From JAQVWU01 sp964628455 (GTDB taxonomy: Bacteria > Bacillota > Clostridia > Oscillospirales > CAG-272), in NCBI GenBank assembly GCA_964628455.1, contig CAZVPD010000002.1, forward strand, positions 1 through 64,000: 64,000 nucleotides of DNA, given 5' to 3'. Position 1 is the first letter of the stretch. Each line of letters begins with the position of its first letter. The translations under genes were made by a program, and so were the position numbers. Shown here in pieces: positions 44,144 to 52,433 of the stretch. The notes beneath the pieces are model-generated. The model had not been told where the DNA came from, did no database searches, and saw only the letters and a program-made list of their open reading frames with translations.

Positions 44144-45146
44144 TGAAAAAACAGCGTATGAAAATTCCGGTCGTTTTCTGACGTTTGAAGAGGCTAAAAT
44201 CCGGGTTGAATCCGAACTGACGGGAATACTTCTGTCGGCGCCGGATATTATCAGAATTTATACGGAGCATCTGACATTATCGAGAGGTAAATCCATACGC
44301 GCGGCGTCCTGTCTTGCCTGCGCGGAAAACAACGGGAAAGAAATTCATTCTGATGCGGTCAAGATCGCAGCCGCAATAGAATTGCTTCATCTTGCCTCTC
44401 TGGTTCATGACGATGTCATCGACAATGCGGCAACGCGCAGAGGAATCATAACCCTGCAGAAAAAATTCGGTAAAAGGACGGCTGTGATTTGCGGAGATTA
44501 CCTTCTTAGTCTTTGTTTAAAAATCGCCGGTTCTGTTTCCCGCGGAAAAGAGTTTGATAAAATCGATTTTCCGGATTATATAAGCCGGATATGTATCGGA
44601 GAACTGCAGCAGACTGTAAACAACCGGAACTATGATTTATCTTTTTATAATTATTTAAAAATCATATCCGGCAAAACGGCTTCTTTGTTTGAGGCAAGCT
44701 GCAGATCCGGCGCAGAAATATGCGATGATGTCCATAAAGATGAGATACGGCTTTACGCACAATTTGGTCGTTATATCGGACTGATATTTCAGCTGACCGA
44801 CGATTGTATCGATTATAGATCGACCGGCAGACTGGCAAAAAAACCCGTCCTCTCGGATTATAAACAGGGTGTGGTTACATTGCCTCTCATTTATACATTC
44901 GAAAAAAATAAAGAAATAAAAAACAAAGCGAAAACCGGCAAAGCATCCGTATCGGATATCAGTCTGGCGGTAAATAATGCGGAAGGAATTGCTTTTACCC
45001 GCATGATTTCAAAAAAGTATTACGATAAAGCGCTGTCTGTACTAAACCGCATCAGTGCGGGTTCCGAAAAAAAGGAGAAGTTGTATGCCTTATTGGACAG
45101 GGCATATAATTCGGAGATCCTTGGGCAGAATAATTCCGGGAGGTAA
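44136..45146 (+). CDS. dmkB: Polyprenyl diphosphate synthase (DmkB-like)
   Basis: 336 residues. First aspartate-rich motif LVHDDVIDNAATRRG (about 88-102), second LTDDCIDYR (about 223-231), and the SGKTASLFEASC region between them, all typical of trans-prenyltransferases. It probably makes the long isoprenoid tail of a quinone. In the EET locus this gene is a second copy beside the housekeeping enzyme, feeding the following UbiA-type enzyme. It overlaps ndh2 by eight bases and is followed by a two-base gap. Confidence 0.87.
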   Translation: MINEKTAYENSGRFLTFEEAKIRVESELTGILLSAPDIIRIYTEHLTLSRGKSIRAASCLACAENNGKEIHSDAVKIAAAIELLHLASLVHDDVIDNAATRRGIITLQKKFGKRTAVICGDYLLSLCLKIAGSVSRGKEFDKIDFPDYISRICIGELQQTVNNRNYDLSFYNYLKIISGKTASLFEASCRSGAEICDDVHKDEIRLYAQFGRYIGLIFQLTDDCIDYRSTGRLAKKPVLSDYKQGVVTLPLIYTFEKNKEIKNKAKTGKASVSDISLAVNNAEGIAFTRMISKKYYDKALSVLNRISAGSEKKEKLYALLDRAYNSEILGQNNSGR

Positions 45147-45148
45147 TC

Positions 45149-46054
45149 TTGTTCAAACGCTATTTAAGCTATATCGAGGTATCAACCAAGATTACCAGCC
45201 TTTATGCTTTTTTAATGACGGTTTCATACTTGTTTTCGATCGGTCAGAAACCTGATCTCTTTAAATCTCTTGTGTTTTTTTTGTCGATGCTTCTTTTCGA
45301 TATGACCGCGACGGCGATAAACAATTACGAAGATACAAAAAACAACCGTCAGGAACTGCAGTTCAATCGTAAAACGGCCTTGAAGATCATTATTATTCAG
45401 CTTGCAGTCAGTTCGGGGCTTGGAATTTATCTTGCTTTAATAACCGATGCTGTCGTTCTGCTTCTCGGCATGCTGTGTTTCTTATTCGGAATCATCTATT
45501 CTTTTGGTCCCGTATCCATTTCCAGATTACCGCTCGGAGAATTCTTTTCCGGCTTGTTTTACGGATTGATGATCCCTTTCATACTATTGTATATCAATAT
45601 GCCCGAAGGTACATATCTGACTTATTCCGCAGATACGGTATCTGTTGATTTCTCTTTTAAAATAATACCTATCATACAAGTATTACTGCTTTCGATTGTT
45701 CCGTTTTGTGCGACGGCCGGCATCATGCTGGCAAATAATATATGTGATCTGCAGAAAGACACTGCCGTTAAAAGATTTACCCTGCCGTATTATATCGGGA
45801 CAAAAGCATCGTTGTATTTGTTCGCCGGTTTATATTATCTTATATATCTTGCGCTTATAATAATGGTTATCTTCGGCATGCTGCCGCCGATATGCCTGAT
45901 TTCGCTTTTTACTTTTATCCCGATACAGAAAAACATTGCAAAATTTCATGGCAAACAGGAAAAAGCGGTTACGTTTGTGCTTTCGGTCAAAAATTACCTG
46001 ATAATTATGACTTCTGTTACCGTTTTAATTTTTATAAGCGGATTATTCACATGA
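45149..46054 (+). CDS. dmkA: UbiA-family prenyltransferase, MenA/DmkA-like
   Basis: 301 residues with about eight to nine hydrophobic helices. First aspartate-rich motif NNYEDTKNNRQE (about 54-65) and second NNICDLQKDTAVKRFTLP (about 194-211), the MenA pattern. It attaches the polyprenyl tail to 1,4-dihydroxy-2-naphthoate, making demethylmenaquinone. The start codon is TTG at 45149, chosen because GGGAGG lies six bases upstream and the reading begins FKRYLSYIEV. The stop overlaps the next ATG (ATGA). Confidence 0.87.
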   Translation: MFKRYLSYIEVSTKITSLYAFLMTVSYLFSIGQKPDLFKSLVFFLSMLLFDMTATAINNYEDTKNNRQELQFNRKTALKIIIIQLAVSSGLGIYLALITDAVVLLLGMLCFLFGIIYSFGPVSISRLPLGEFFSGLFYGLMIPFILLYINMPEGTYLTYSADTVSVDFSFKIIPIIQVLLLSIVPFCATAGIMLANNICDLQKDTAVKRFTLPYYIGTKASLYLFAGLYYLIYLALIIMVIFGMLPPICLISLFTFIPIQKNIAKFHGKQEKAVTFVLSVKNYLIIMTSVTVLIFISGLFT

Positions 46055-46449
46055 AATTCGTAAAAAAAACGGATATTATAGTTTTATCCGCGATCATACT
46101 ATTCTGTTTTATTTTGTGGGGGACATACAGACTCCTTTATTCAAAAGCTCCTGCGACGGCGGAGATTTATTACGGCTCCGAACGGATTGAAACCATCTCA
46201 CTGACAGAGGGAACAGACAGAATTTTTTCCGTACCGCAGAATGAAAATGTCGTCTTTCACCTGTTTTCCGACGGAAGCATTTGCTTTGAAGCATCCGACT
46301 GCCGGGATAAAATATGTGTCCGTTCGGGAAAACTGCGTATGGTCGGCGAGACCGCCGTATGTCTTCCCAACAAATTAATATTAAAAATTGTGCGGAATGA
46401 TAAAAGGGTATCCGGAGATATGGATATGGTCATAGGCGCGGGAAGGTAA
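46051..46449 (+). CDS. eetA: NusG domain II-containing membrane protein (EetA-like)
   Basis: 132 residues. One transmembrane helix (about 9-28, IIVLSAIILFCFILWGTY), then an extracytoplasmic domain with the NusG-II signature C-R-D-K-I-C-V-R-S-G (ASDCRDKICVRSGKLR) and VCLPNKLILKI. Proteins of this type are the EetA component of flavin-based EET loci, probably handing electrons from quinol to the outside; the mechanism is not settled. The two cysteines in the CRDKIC segment are of interest as redox residues. It overlaps dmkA by four bases and precedes the Gx-transporter by four. Confidence 0.85.
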   Translation: MKFVKKTDIIVLSAIILFCFILWGTYRLLYSKAPATAEIYYGSERIETISLTEGTDRIFSVPQNENVVFHLFSDGSICFEASDCRDKICVRSGKLRMVGETAVCLPNKLILKIVRNDKRVSGDMDMVIGAGR

Positions 46450-46453
46450 TGCA

Positions 46454-47008
46454 GTGGGCAAATATTATGCGCACAATATCACGCAGAATTCATTTAAAAC
46501 CAGAGAAATCGTATTGACCGGTATCTTGTTTGCAGTCGCGATCGTTCTTTCATTTGTGGAAAACTCACTGCAGCTTCCGTTTATCGCTCCCGGAGTTAAA
46601 TTCGGTCTGTCTAATATCGTCGTTATGTATTCATTGTTTTTTCTGGGTAAAAGCAGAGCATTTTTACTTGCACTTCTGAAAGCTCTGTTTGTATTCGCCA
46701 CCAGAGGAGCTGTTTCGGGAATTCTGAGTCTATGCGGAGGGGTGCTTTCGATAGGGATCATGTCCCTGCTGCTGATTGTTTTTAAAGACAGGATTTCTTA
46801 TCTTCTTTTGAGTGTGACCGGTTCTGTTTTTCATAATTTGGGACAGCTGACCGCCGTATCGATTATTTATACAAACATATTGATATGGTTATACCTTCCC
46901 ATATTGCTGATAACGGGGATTATAGCCGGAATTATTACGTCGACTCTTTTAAAAGTTAGCTTGACAGCCTTCAATAAGCTGTTTGAGATAAAAAAAATAA
47001 ATTTATAG
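46454..47008 (+). CDS. eetB: Gx transporter family membrane protein (EetB-like)
   Basis: 184 residues, about five to six transmembrane helices, with the characteristic GVKFGLSNIV (about 50-59), ALLKALFVFATRG and SLCGGVLS. Databases also call the family heptaprenyl diphosphate synthase component I, but the combination with a NusG-II protein identifies EetB. The start is GTG at 46454 with GGAAGG eight bases upstream. It is proposed to form a membrane unit with EetA; what it transports or conducts is unknown. Confidence 0.85.
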   Translation: MGKYYAHNITQNSFKTREIVLTGILFAVAIVLSFVENSLQLPFIAPGVKFGLSNIVVMYSLFFLGKSRAFLLALLKALFVFATRGAVSGILSLCGGVLSIGIMSLLLIVFKDRISYLLLSVTGSVFHNLGQLTAVSIIYTNILIWLYLPILLITGIIAGIITSTLLKVSLTAFNKLFEIKKINL

Positions 47009-47017
47009 GAGAAATGT

Positions 47018-48065
47018 ATGAAAATTATTGTCGCTTCTTTTGGTTGTGATTTTTGCCGTATCTGCTCTTGCGGGATGCGGCGGTTCTGCGGATTCTGTTA
47101 AAACAGGGCTTGCGGTCGTCAGTTCGATATCAAAATCCAAAGACGTCGCAGACGGAGTCGGTCTTGCAGAGATGGATACGATGGTTTATGCCGTTACAGT
47201 TGATAACGCAGGGAAAATCGTTAAATGCGTGATCGATTCAGTTCAGACAAAAGTAAACTTTGATGATACCGGAAAAATCACGACTCCGCTTGATACGGTT
47301 GTTCAGACAAAGAACGAACTCGGTGACGGATACGGCATGAGATCCTCTTCTGCTATCGGAAAAGAATGGAACGAACAGGCATCCAGCTTTGCCGCTTATG
47401 TTGCAGGCAAAACGGCAGGCGAAATAGCCGGTATCGCCGTGGATGCGGAATCATATCCCACGGGTGCCGACCTTACCTCGTCGGTTACGGTTCATGTAGG
47501 CGATTTTATTACGGGCATACAAAAAGCAATGGAAAATGCAAAAGATATCGGATCCGGCAAAGAAGACAAACTGGGACTCGGTGTTTATACCACCATTGAC
47601 AGATCCGCCGATGCAGGCGAAGAACCCGGCCTGGCACAGGCATATTCATTTTATGCCGTGACGACCACAAACGCAGACGGGCTCATAACCGGCTGTATTT
47701 TAGACGGTTCTCAGACGAATGTGAACTTTGACACAAGCGGAAAGATCACAACCGATTTAAACACCGCATTTAAAACAAAGAACGAACTCGGAAATGATTA
47801 CGGCATGAAAGCGCAGTCCGGTATCGGTAAAGAGTGGTTTGAGTGGCTGATGCTTCAAGAGATTCCGTTTNNNNNNNNNNAAGAGTGGTTTGAACAGGCT
47901 CAGGCGTTCGCGGATTATGCTGTTGGAAAGACTGCTGCGGATATTGCAGGTTTAGCTGTCGATGATACAAAACATCCTACAGGAGCCGATCTGACTTCTT
48001 CCGTTACCGTTTCTGTCGGAGGATTCCAGGAAACAATCAATAAGGCACTTGCCGGAGCAAAATAA
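47018..48065 (+). CDS. pplA: FMN-binding lipoprotein (PplA-like), with apparent 5' frameshift and an N gap
   Basis: Two FMN-bind domains in tandem (LAVVSSISKSK... and LGVYTTIDRSA...), each with the conserved NFDxxGKITT, TKNELGxxYGM, GIGKEW and TGADLTSSVT blocks. The lipobox LAGC is preceded by a hydrophobic stretch read from 47028 on. The natural start, ATG 47018 with AGGAG six bases before, is out of frame with it; removing one A (or adding two) in the run AAAA restores a perfect signal, MKLLSLLLVVIFAVSALAGC. The gene also contains ten Ns (47871-47880). It is the expected substrate of the ApbE encoded next. Confidence 0.82.
47871..47880. other. Assembly gap of 10 Ns inside pplA
   Basis: The sequence AAGAGTGGTTTGA occurs both before (about 47830-47842) and immediately after the gap (47880-47892 region), so the flanking contigs probably overlap and no sequence is missing; about 28 bases before the gap look spurious. 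Confidence 0.9.
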
Positions 48066-48083
48066 ATCTTACCGGAATCTGAA

Positions 48084-49139
48084 GTGAACAGCATGAGGAA
48101 ACTCCTTTTAATGACGACTGTTCTGTCTTTTATAATCCTGTTCTCTTCGTGCGAAAAAAAAGAACGCTATGAAGCCGAGTTTCTGAATGCTTTCGATACC
48201 GTAACGCAGATCGTTTCATATATGGATGATGAAAAGGAATTTGAAAAATTTTCCGAATTGATCTATAACGATCTGTTTGAATATCATCGTTTGTTTGATA
48301 TCTATAATGATTATAAAGACCTTAATAATATCAAAACGATCAATGATAACGCAGGGATCAGACCCGTAAAAGTCGACCGGAAAATTATCGATCTCATTAT
48401 TTTTTCAAAAGATGCGTATGCCTCGACAAATGCAAAGTGTAATATCGCATTGGGTTCCGTGCTTGAAATCTGGCATAATTACCGTGAAGCGGGGATAGAT
48501 GATATAGAAAATGCTTCGCTTCCGCCCATGAGCATGCTTGAGTCGGCTATGCTGCACACGGATATAAACGATGTTATTATCGATGCTGAAGCTTCAACCG
48601 TCTACCTTGCGGACCCGGAAATGAGTATCGACGTCGGAGCCGTGGCGAAGGGTTATGCTGTCGAACAGGTATGTAAAAGAGCCGAAGAACTGGGATACAC
48701 ATCGGTTTTGATCGGTGTCGGAGGGAATATCAGGGCAATCGGCGATAAAGACGGTGAAGGAATGCCCTGGAATGTCGGAATACAAAATCCCGATACGCAA
48801 AACTCCGAACCGACTCTGATCATGGTGGATATTATCGGCAAATCCGTGGTCACCAGCGGAAATTACGAAAGATATTACATGGTGGATGGTATAAAATACC
48901 ATCATATTATAGACCCCGAAACACTCATGCCGGCAGAATATTTCGAATCGATAACGATCATCACAAGTGATTCCGGGCTCGCAGACGAACTCTCCACGGC
49001 GGTTTACTGCATGCCGTATGAACAGGGGCTTGCCCTCATCGACTCGCTTCCCGATACGGAAGCATTCTGGGTCTTTACGGACGGGACCATCAAATACAGC
49101 GCCGGATTCGAATCGTATATAAGTTCTGAATCCCCGTAA
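48084..49139 (+). CDS. apbE: ApbE family FAD:protein FMN transferase (FmnB-like), lipoprotein
   Basis: 351 residues. Lipobox FSSC (Cys23), then the ApbE fold: FDTVTQIV, NIALGSVLEIW, SIDVGAVAKGYAVE (metal and FAD region), VGGNIRAIG and HHIIDPETLMPA. It moves FMN from FAD onto a hydroxyl residue of exported proteins, needed to charge PplA. The gene starts with GTG at 48084; the ATG at 48093 is possible. It ends the operon; a strong terminator follows three bases later. Regulation is by the common promoter. Confidence 0.92.
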   Translation: MNSMRKLLLMTTVLSFIILFSSCEKKERYEAEFLNAFDTVTQIVSYMDDEKEFEKFSELIYNDLFEYHRLFDIYNDYKDLNNIKTINDNAGIRPVKVDRKIIDLIIFSKDAYASTNAKCNIALGSVLEIWHNYREAGIDDIENASLPPMSMLESAMLHTDINDVIIDAEASTVYLADPEMSIDVGAVAKGYAVEQVCKRAEELGYTSVLIGVGGNIRAIGDKDGEGMPWNVGIQNPDTQNSEPTLIMVDIIGKSVVTSGNYERYYMVDGIKYHHIIDPETLMPAEYFESITIITSDSGLADELSTAVYCMPYEQGLALIDSLPDTEAFWVFTDGTIKYSAGFESYISSESP

Positions 49140-49141
49140 GA

Positions 49142-49190
49142 AAGCTTCGGCAGTGCGGATACAAACGCACTGCCGAAGCTTTTATTTTTT
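49142..49190 (+). terminator. Terminator of the EET operon
   Basis: A perfect 16-bp stem AAGCTTCGGCAGTGCG (49142-49157) and complement (49166-49181), followed by a T-rich tract. Confidence 0.88.
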
Positions 49191-49273
49191 TGCGGGAAGA
49201 AATTTGTTTTTATAAATCGGATGAATTGTGTGCATGATCATATTGCCGCGAACGGACAAGTTTGCGACGCAGA

Positions 49274-49786
49274 TTATTCGGCTTTATTCGAACCGGTTTT
49301 ATTTTCGTCGTCATCACCGAATATATCTTCTTCGCTTTCTTTTTCCCGTTTGAAAACAGATTTGATTTTTTGTATGATCTCCGGCGATTTTTCGAAAATC
49401 GAGGTTATTGAATCGACAATATTGTTTTGTTTGTTTTCGGTTCCGCTTATATTCAGAAATTCCACATTGCCTTCAGGATGAATGACCAGAAAACCTATCG
49501 GAGAGATGGTGATACCGGTTCCGCCGCCGCCCCCGAAATTTTTCTGTCTGCTGCTTTTTTGTTTTTCACTTTCAGCGGTATTTGCGGTTCCGTTTTTTTC
49601 TTTTGCGGGTTCTTTTCCGTTAAAATCTATGCCTCCGGACGCAAATCCGAGCGAGACTTTGGAAACCGGTATAATGACTGTTCCGTCCGGAGTATTGATG
49701 GCATCGCCTATAATGGTATCAACGCCTGCAATCTCCCTGATATTCTCTAGAGAGCTTCTGATTATTTCGCCGATATTGCTTTCCAT
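49274..49786 (-). CDS. gerW: Spore germination protein GerW / YtfJ family
   Basis: 170 residues. GVDTIIGDAINTPDGTVIIPVSKVS with a glycine-rich GGGGGTGITISPIGFLVI core is the signature of the YtfJ family, spore-coat-associated proteins required for germination in Bacillus. An acidic tail follows. The start at 49786 has GGAGG upstream; a frame-open ATG at 49801 is without one. It is the last gene of the M50-scpA-scpB-DUF2953-gerW run and marks the host as a spore former or descendant of one. Confidence 0.9.
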   Translation of the reverse strand: MESNIGEIIRSSLENIREIAGVDTIIGDAINTPDGTVIIPVSKVSLGFASGGIDFNGKEPAKEKNGTANTAESEKQKSSRQKNFGGGGGTGITISPIGFLVIHPEGNVEFLNISGTENKQNNIVDSITSIFEKSPEIIQKIKSVFKREKESEEDIFGDDDENKTGSNKAE

Positions 49787-49810
49787 GACAAACCTCCGCA
49801 AAATATTTAT

Positions 49811-50455
49811 TCATTGTTTATTTAAATAGGCTATAAGACCACGCAGCGCAAGAGAAATCAAGTGATATAATCTTGCGCGTAATACCAGATGCAGGTCAAA
49901 ACTCCATTTCTCCCGTATAAAATCAACCTGTATGCCGGTTTGGGCATTCTGTTTGAATTTTATCTTACGATATTGTCCGCAAAGTGATAACAGATCCGAT
50001 GTCAGTCCGGAAACAGCCCCGTATAAAATTGCGGCAGAGGCAGCATCACCTGCGGTCACTGTAATGACCAGCCGATAAATGTCGATCCTGAGACTTCTGC
50101 CGAATCTATTCAAAAGTATCAAAACCAAACGAATATAATAGCGCATCAGATGAGTCAGATCACCGATTTTATGTTTCTCAGGCAATCGTTTTTCTTTTTC
50201 TGCACCTGTTTTTTTTGCAAGAGATTTCTGACGCTTGTTAAACAGGATCCTTTTTTTACGTAAAGCTTTTATCGAATAATCTCCGAGACGGATTTTTCGG
50301 CTTTTTTTGTTCAAAGGGCTAAAGCGAAAGAATAAAAAATGAATATAAATTTCGGGAGACTGACTGTAAATCAATGAAATGCGGACCCAGGACGTTAATA
50401 TAAAAAAAACGAAAAGCAAGATGACAGCCGATGCGATCAGTATGTTACGTCCCAT
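49811..50455 (-). CDS. DUF2953 domain membrane protein
   Basis: 214 residues. One N-terminal transmembrane helix (about 5-24), a basic linker, then VTVTAGDAASAAILYGAVSGL, the pattern of DUF2953. The function is unknown; the position between scpB and gerW recurs in sporulating Clostridia, which suggests a sporulation-related role (inference). The second of two adjacent ATGs (50455) is used because GAGGG is seven bases upstream; 50458 is the alternative. Confidence 0.8.
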   Translation of the reverse strand: MGRNILIASAVILLFVFFILTSWVRISLIYSQSPEIYIHFLFFRFSPLNKKSRKIRLGDYSIKALRKKRILFNKRQKSLAKKTGAEKEKRLPEKHKIGDLTHLMRYYIRLVLILLNRFGRSLRIDIYRLVITVTAGDAASAAILYGAVSGLTSDLLSLCGQYRKIKFKQNAQTGIQVDFIREKWSFDLHLVLRARLYHLISLALRGLIAYLNKQ

Positions 50456-50465
50456 CATATGTCCC

Positions 50466-50987
50466 TCAGCCGCCGATCTCGGGTGAACCAAGTTCATCGA
50501 GCGAACTCAGACCGAAACAATGTAAAAATGTTTCCGTTGTCTTGTATAATAAAGGCTTGCCCGGCACATCGAGCCTTCCGACCGCTTCGATAAGTCCCCG
50601 GCTGACCAGTAAAGCGACGGCATATGAACTGTCAACGCCTCTTATCTGTTCAATATAAGTACGGGTTACAGGCTGATGGTAGGCTATAACCGCCAGAACT
50701 TCGAGTGAAGAAGCCGATAATACGGTATTTCGTTTTAAACCGAGTGCCGTCTTTATTTTATCCGAAAATTCGGACTTGGTGCATAAAAGACAGGAATCTT
50801 CATATACAAGCAGCTCGATTCCCCTTCCGGTGTAATTCCCGGCCATTTCAGGAATCATCTTTTTAATTTTATCAGCGGTTGTCTCCATAGCTTCCGCCAG
50901 TTTCTCATATGTAACCGGATATCCTGCCGCAAACAGTATGGCTTCGACAGCCCCGGAATCTATATCAGGTGATGGTTCGTTATTCAT
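50466..50987 (-). CDS. scpB: Segregation and condensation protein B
   Basis: 173 residues of the winged-helix ScpB fold: AVEAILFAAGYPVTYEKL at the start, LEVLAVIAYHQPVTRTYIEQIRGVDS in the centre, LIEAVGRLDVPGKPLLY near the C-terminus. With ScpA it links Smc heads in chromosome condensation. The gene overlaps scpA by four bases. Confidence 0.97.
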   Translation of the reverse strand: MNNEPSPDIDSGAVEAILFAAGYPVTYEKLAEAMETTADKIKKMIPEMAGNYTGRGIELLVYEDSCLLCTKSEFSDKIKTALGLKRNTVLSASSLEVLAVIAYHQPVTRTYIEQIRGVDSSYAVALLVSRGLIEAVGRLDVPGKPLLYKTTETFLHCFGLSSLDELGSPEIGG

Positions 50988-51730
50988 TTGGATATATGCT
51001 CCTTGTTAAGATGCAGCATATAGTCATAATCGTCACTGTCGGTATTTTCACCGTTGATTATAATCCGCTGAGAACTCAATAATTCAAGCAAAGCCATAAA
51101 GGTAGCTATGATCTCGCTTCGGGACGCTGATCTTAATAATAAATACTTAAAGCTCGTATCTCCGTTTTTGTAAAGATGACGCATGATGCCGTAAATTCTT
51201 CCTGTTACCGATACAGCGCGGCAGGATAGTAAAGTACCTATCAGTTTTTCGTTTTTTATAACTGCTTCGTCTGATTCGCGATTGCGCTGTATCATGCTGC
51301 GAAAGGCGATTTTGAGTGATTTGATGTCATGCCGGTCAAGTATGATCTCTTCATCGGTCGTTTCGGGTTCCTTGACCATTCTGCCGCCGCTCACAGCGTA
51401 TCGTTCGGAAAGCAGTATGGCTTTTTCTTTCATGATTTTGTATTCGGCAAGAGCGGCCGCAAGATGAGCGCGGGGGTCCTCTTCCGGTGTTTCCGCGGCT
51501 TTGGGCAGGAGCATTCTGCTCTTGATCAGCATCAGTTCGGCTGCCATAGATATGAAATCGCCTGTTATATCCATATCGACCGCCTGCATCTGATTGAGAT
51601 AATCCATATATTGTTCAAAAATCAATACAATCGGAATATCATATATGCTGACTTTATTTTTTGTAATCAGTTTCAGAAGCAGATCGAGCGGTCCTTCGAA
51701 AGCTTCGAGTTTGTAGTTCAGTTCATCCAT
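50984..51730 (-). CDS. scpA: Segregation and condensation protein A (kleisin)
   Basis: 248 residues. The N-terminal kleisin helix is LEAFEGPLDLLLKLI with the following NKVSIYDIPI, and MAAELMLIKSRMLLP; the C-terminal winged helix (FMALLELLSSQRI) binds Smc. It forms the SMC complex with the product of scpB, with which it overlaps by four bases. Confidence 0.97.
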   Translation of the reverse strand: MDELNYKLEAFEGPLDLLLKLITKNKVSIYDIPIVLIFEQYMDYLNQMQAVDMDITGDFISMAAELMLIKSRMLLPKAAETPEEDPRAHLAAALAEYKIMKEKAILLSERYAVSGGRMVKEPETTDEEIILDRHDIKSLKIAFRSMIQRNRESDEAVIKNEKLIGTLLSCRAVSVTGRIYGIMRHLYKNGDTSFKYLLLRSASRSEIIATFMALLELLSSQRIIINGENTDSDDYDYMLHLNKEHISK

Positions 51731-51740
51731 TGATTTTAAA

Positions 51741-52403
51741 TTACAGAAAGGGAATCAATCGGATAACGGCTTTCATAACCGTTTCTAATGAGGAAACAAT
51801 GTAAAAAAGCGGTTTGCCGAGTATACCGGAAAAAAGCAGAAGCATCATTCCGAGCATGATAAAGCGTTCGTATTTCATGATCCCGAAATAATAGCGTTCG
51901 GGAAGCAAAGCAAATAAAACGCGTGATCCGTCAAGAGGCGGAACCGGAATCAGGTTGAATACGGCCAGATACAGATTCAGCGTATAAAATATCTGAAAGA
52001 AAAACAAGGTTACCAGAGCAAGCGTATTCCCTTCGGCCAATGCACCGTTCAGAATTTTTGACAGCGCCAGATAAATAAAAATCCCGGAAAAGGCCAGCAT
52101 CAGATTGGATACGGGTCCCGCCAGCGCGGTTAAAGCCATTCCTCGGCGCTTGTCTTTAAAATAACGGACATCGATAGGAACGGGTTTTGCCCATCCGAAT
52201 CCGAAAACGAGCATCATAATCGTCCCGATGGGATCCAGATGCTTTAAGGGATTCAATGAAAGCCTGCCTAAATTTTTCGCGGTCGGATCACCGAGTCTGC
52301 TTGCGATCCAGCCGTGAGAAATTTCATGAAGGGTCAGAGAAAGTAAAATGACGGGGATACGCATTAAATAGACCGGGAGATTGTAGATCATATCTGAAAA
52401 CAT
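51741..52403 (-). CDS. Site-2 protease family (M50B) membrane metalloprotease
   Basis: 220 residues, about five to six transmembrane helices. The zinc motif is HEISH (26-30), and the third-ligand motif NLIPVPPLDGSRV (about 148-160) is intact, so it is probably active. It belongs to the short YwhC-like class lacking PDZ domains. Substrates are unknown. It lies 10 bases before scpA and after lysA with GAGGTGATA as ribosome binding site, a placement common in Clostridia. Confidence 0.9.
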   Translation of the reverse strand: MFSDMIYNLPVYLMRIPVILLSLTLHEISHGWIASRLGDPTAKNLGRLSLNPLKHLDPIGTIMMLVFGFGWAKPVPIDVRYFKDKRRGMALTALAGPVSNLMLAFSGIFIYLALSKILNGALAEGNTLALVTLFFFQIFYTLNLYLAVFNLIPVPPLDGSRVLFALLPERYYFGIMKYERFIMLGMMLLLFSGILGKPLFYIVSSLETVMKAVIRLIPFL

Positions 52404-52433
52404 ATTATCACCTCGAAACGGATCGGCCGGGCT

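Noticed and set aside
47018..47101. A 27-codon cysteine-rich peptide (seven Cys) starting at the good ribosome binding site before pplA
   Set aside because: It is the out-of-frame reading of an otherwise perfect lipoprotein signal; a one-base homopolymer change explains it better than a novel peptide.
49182..49273. Small gene between the apbE terminator and gerW
   Set aside because: No start codon with a ribosome binding site; the stretch is the trailing region of gerW.
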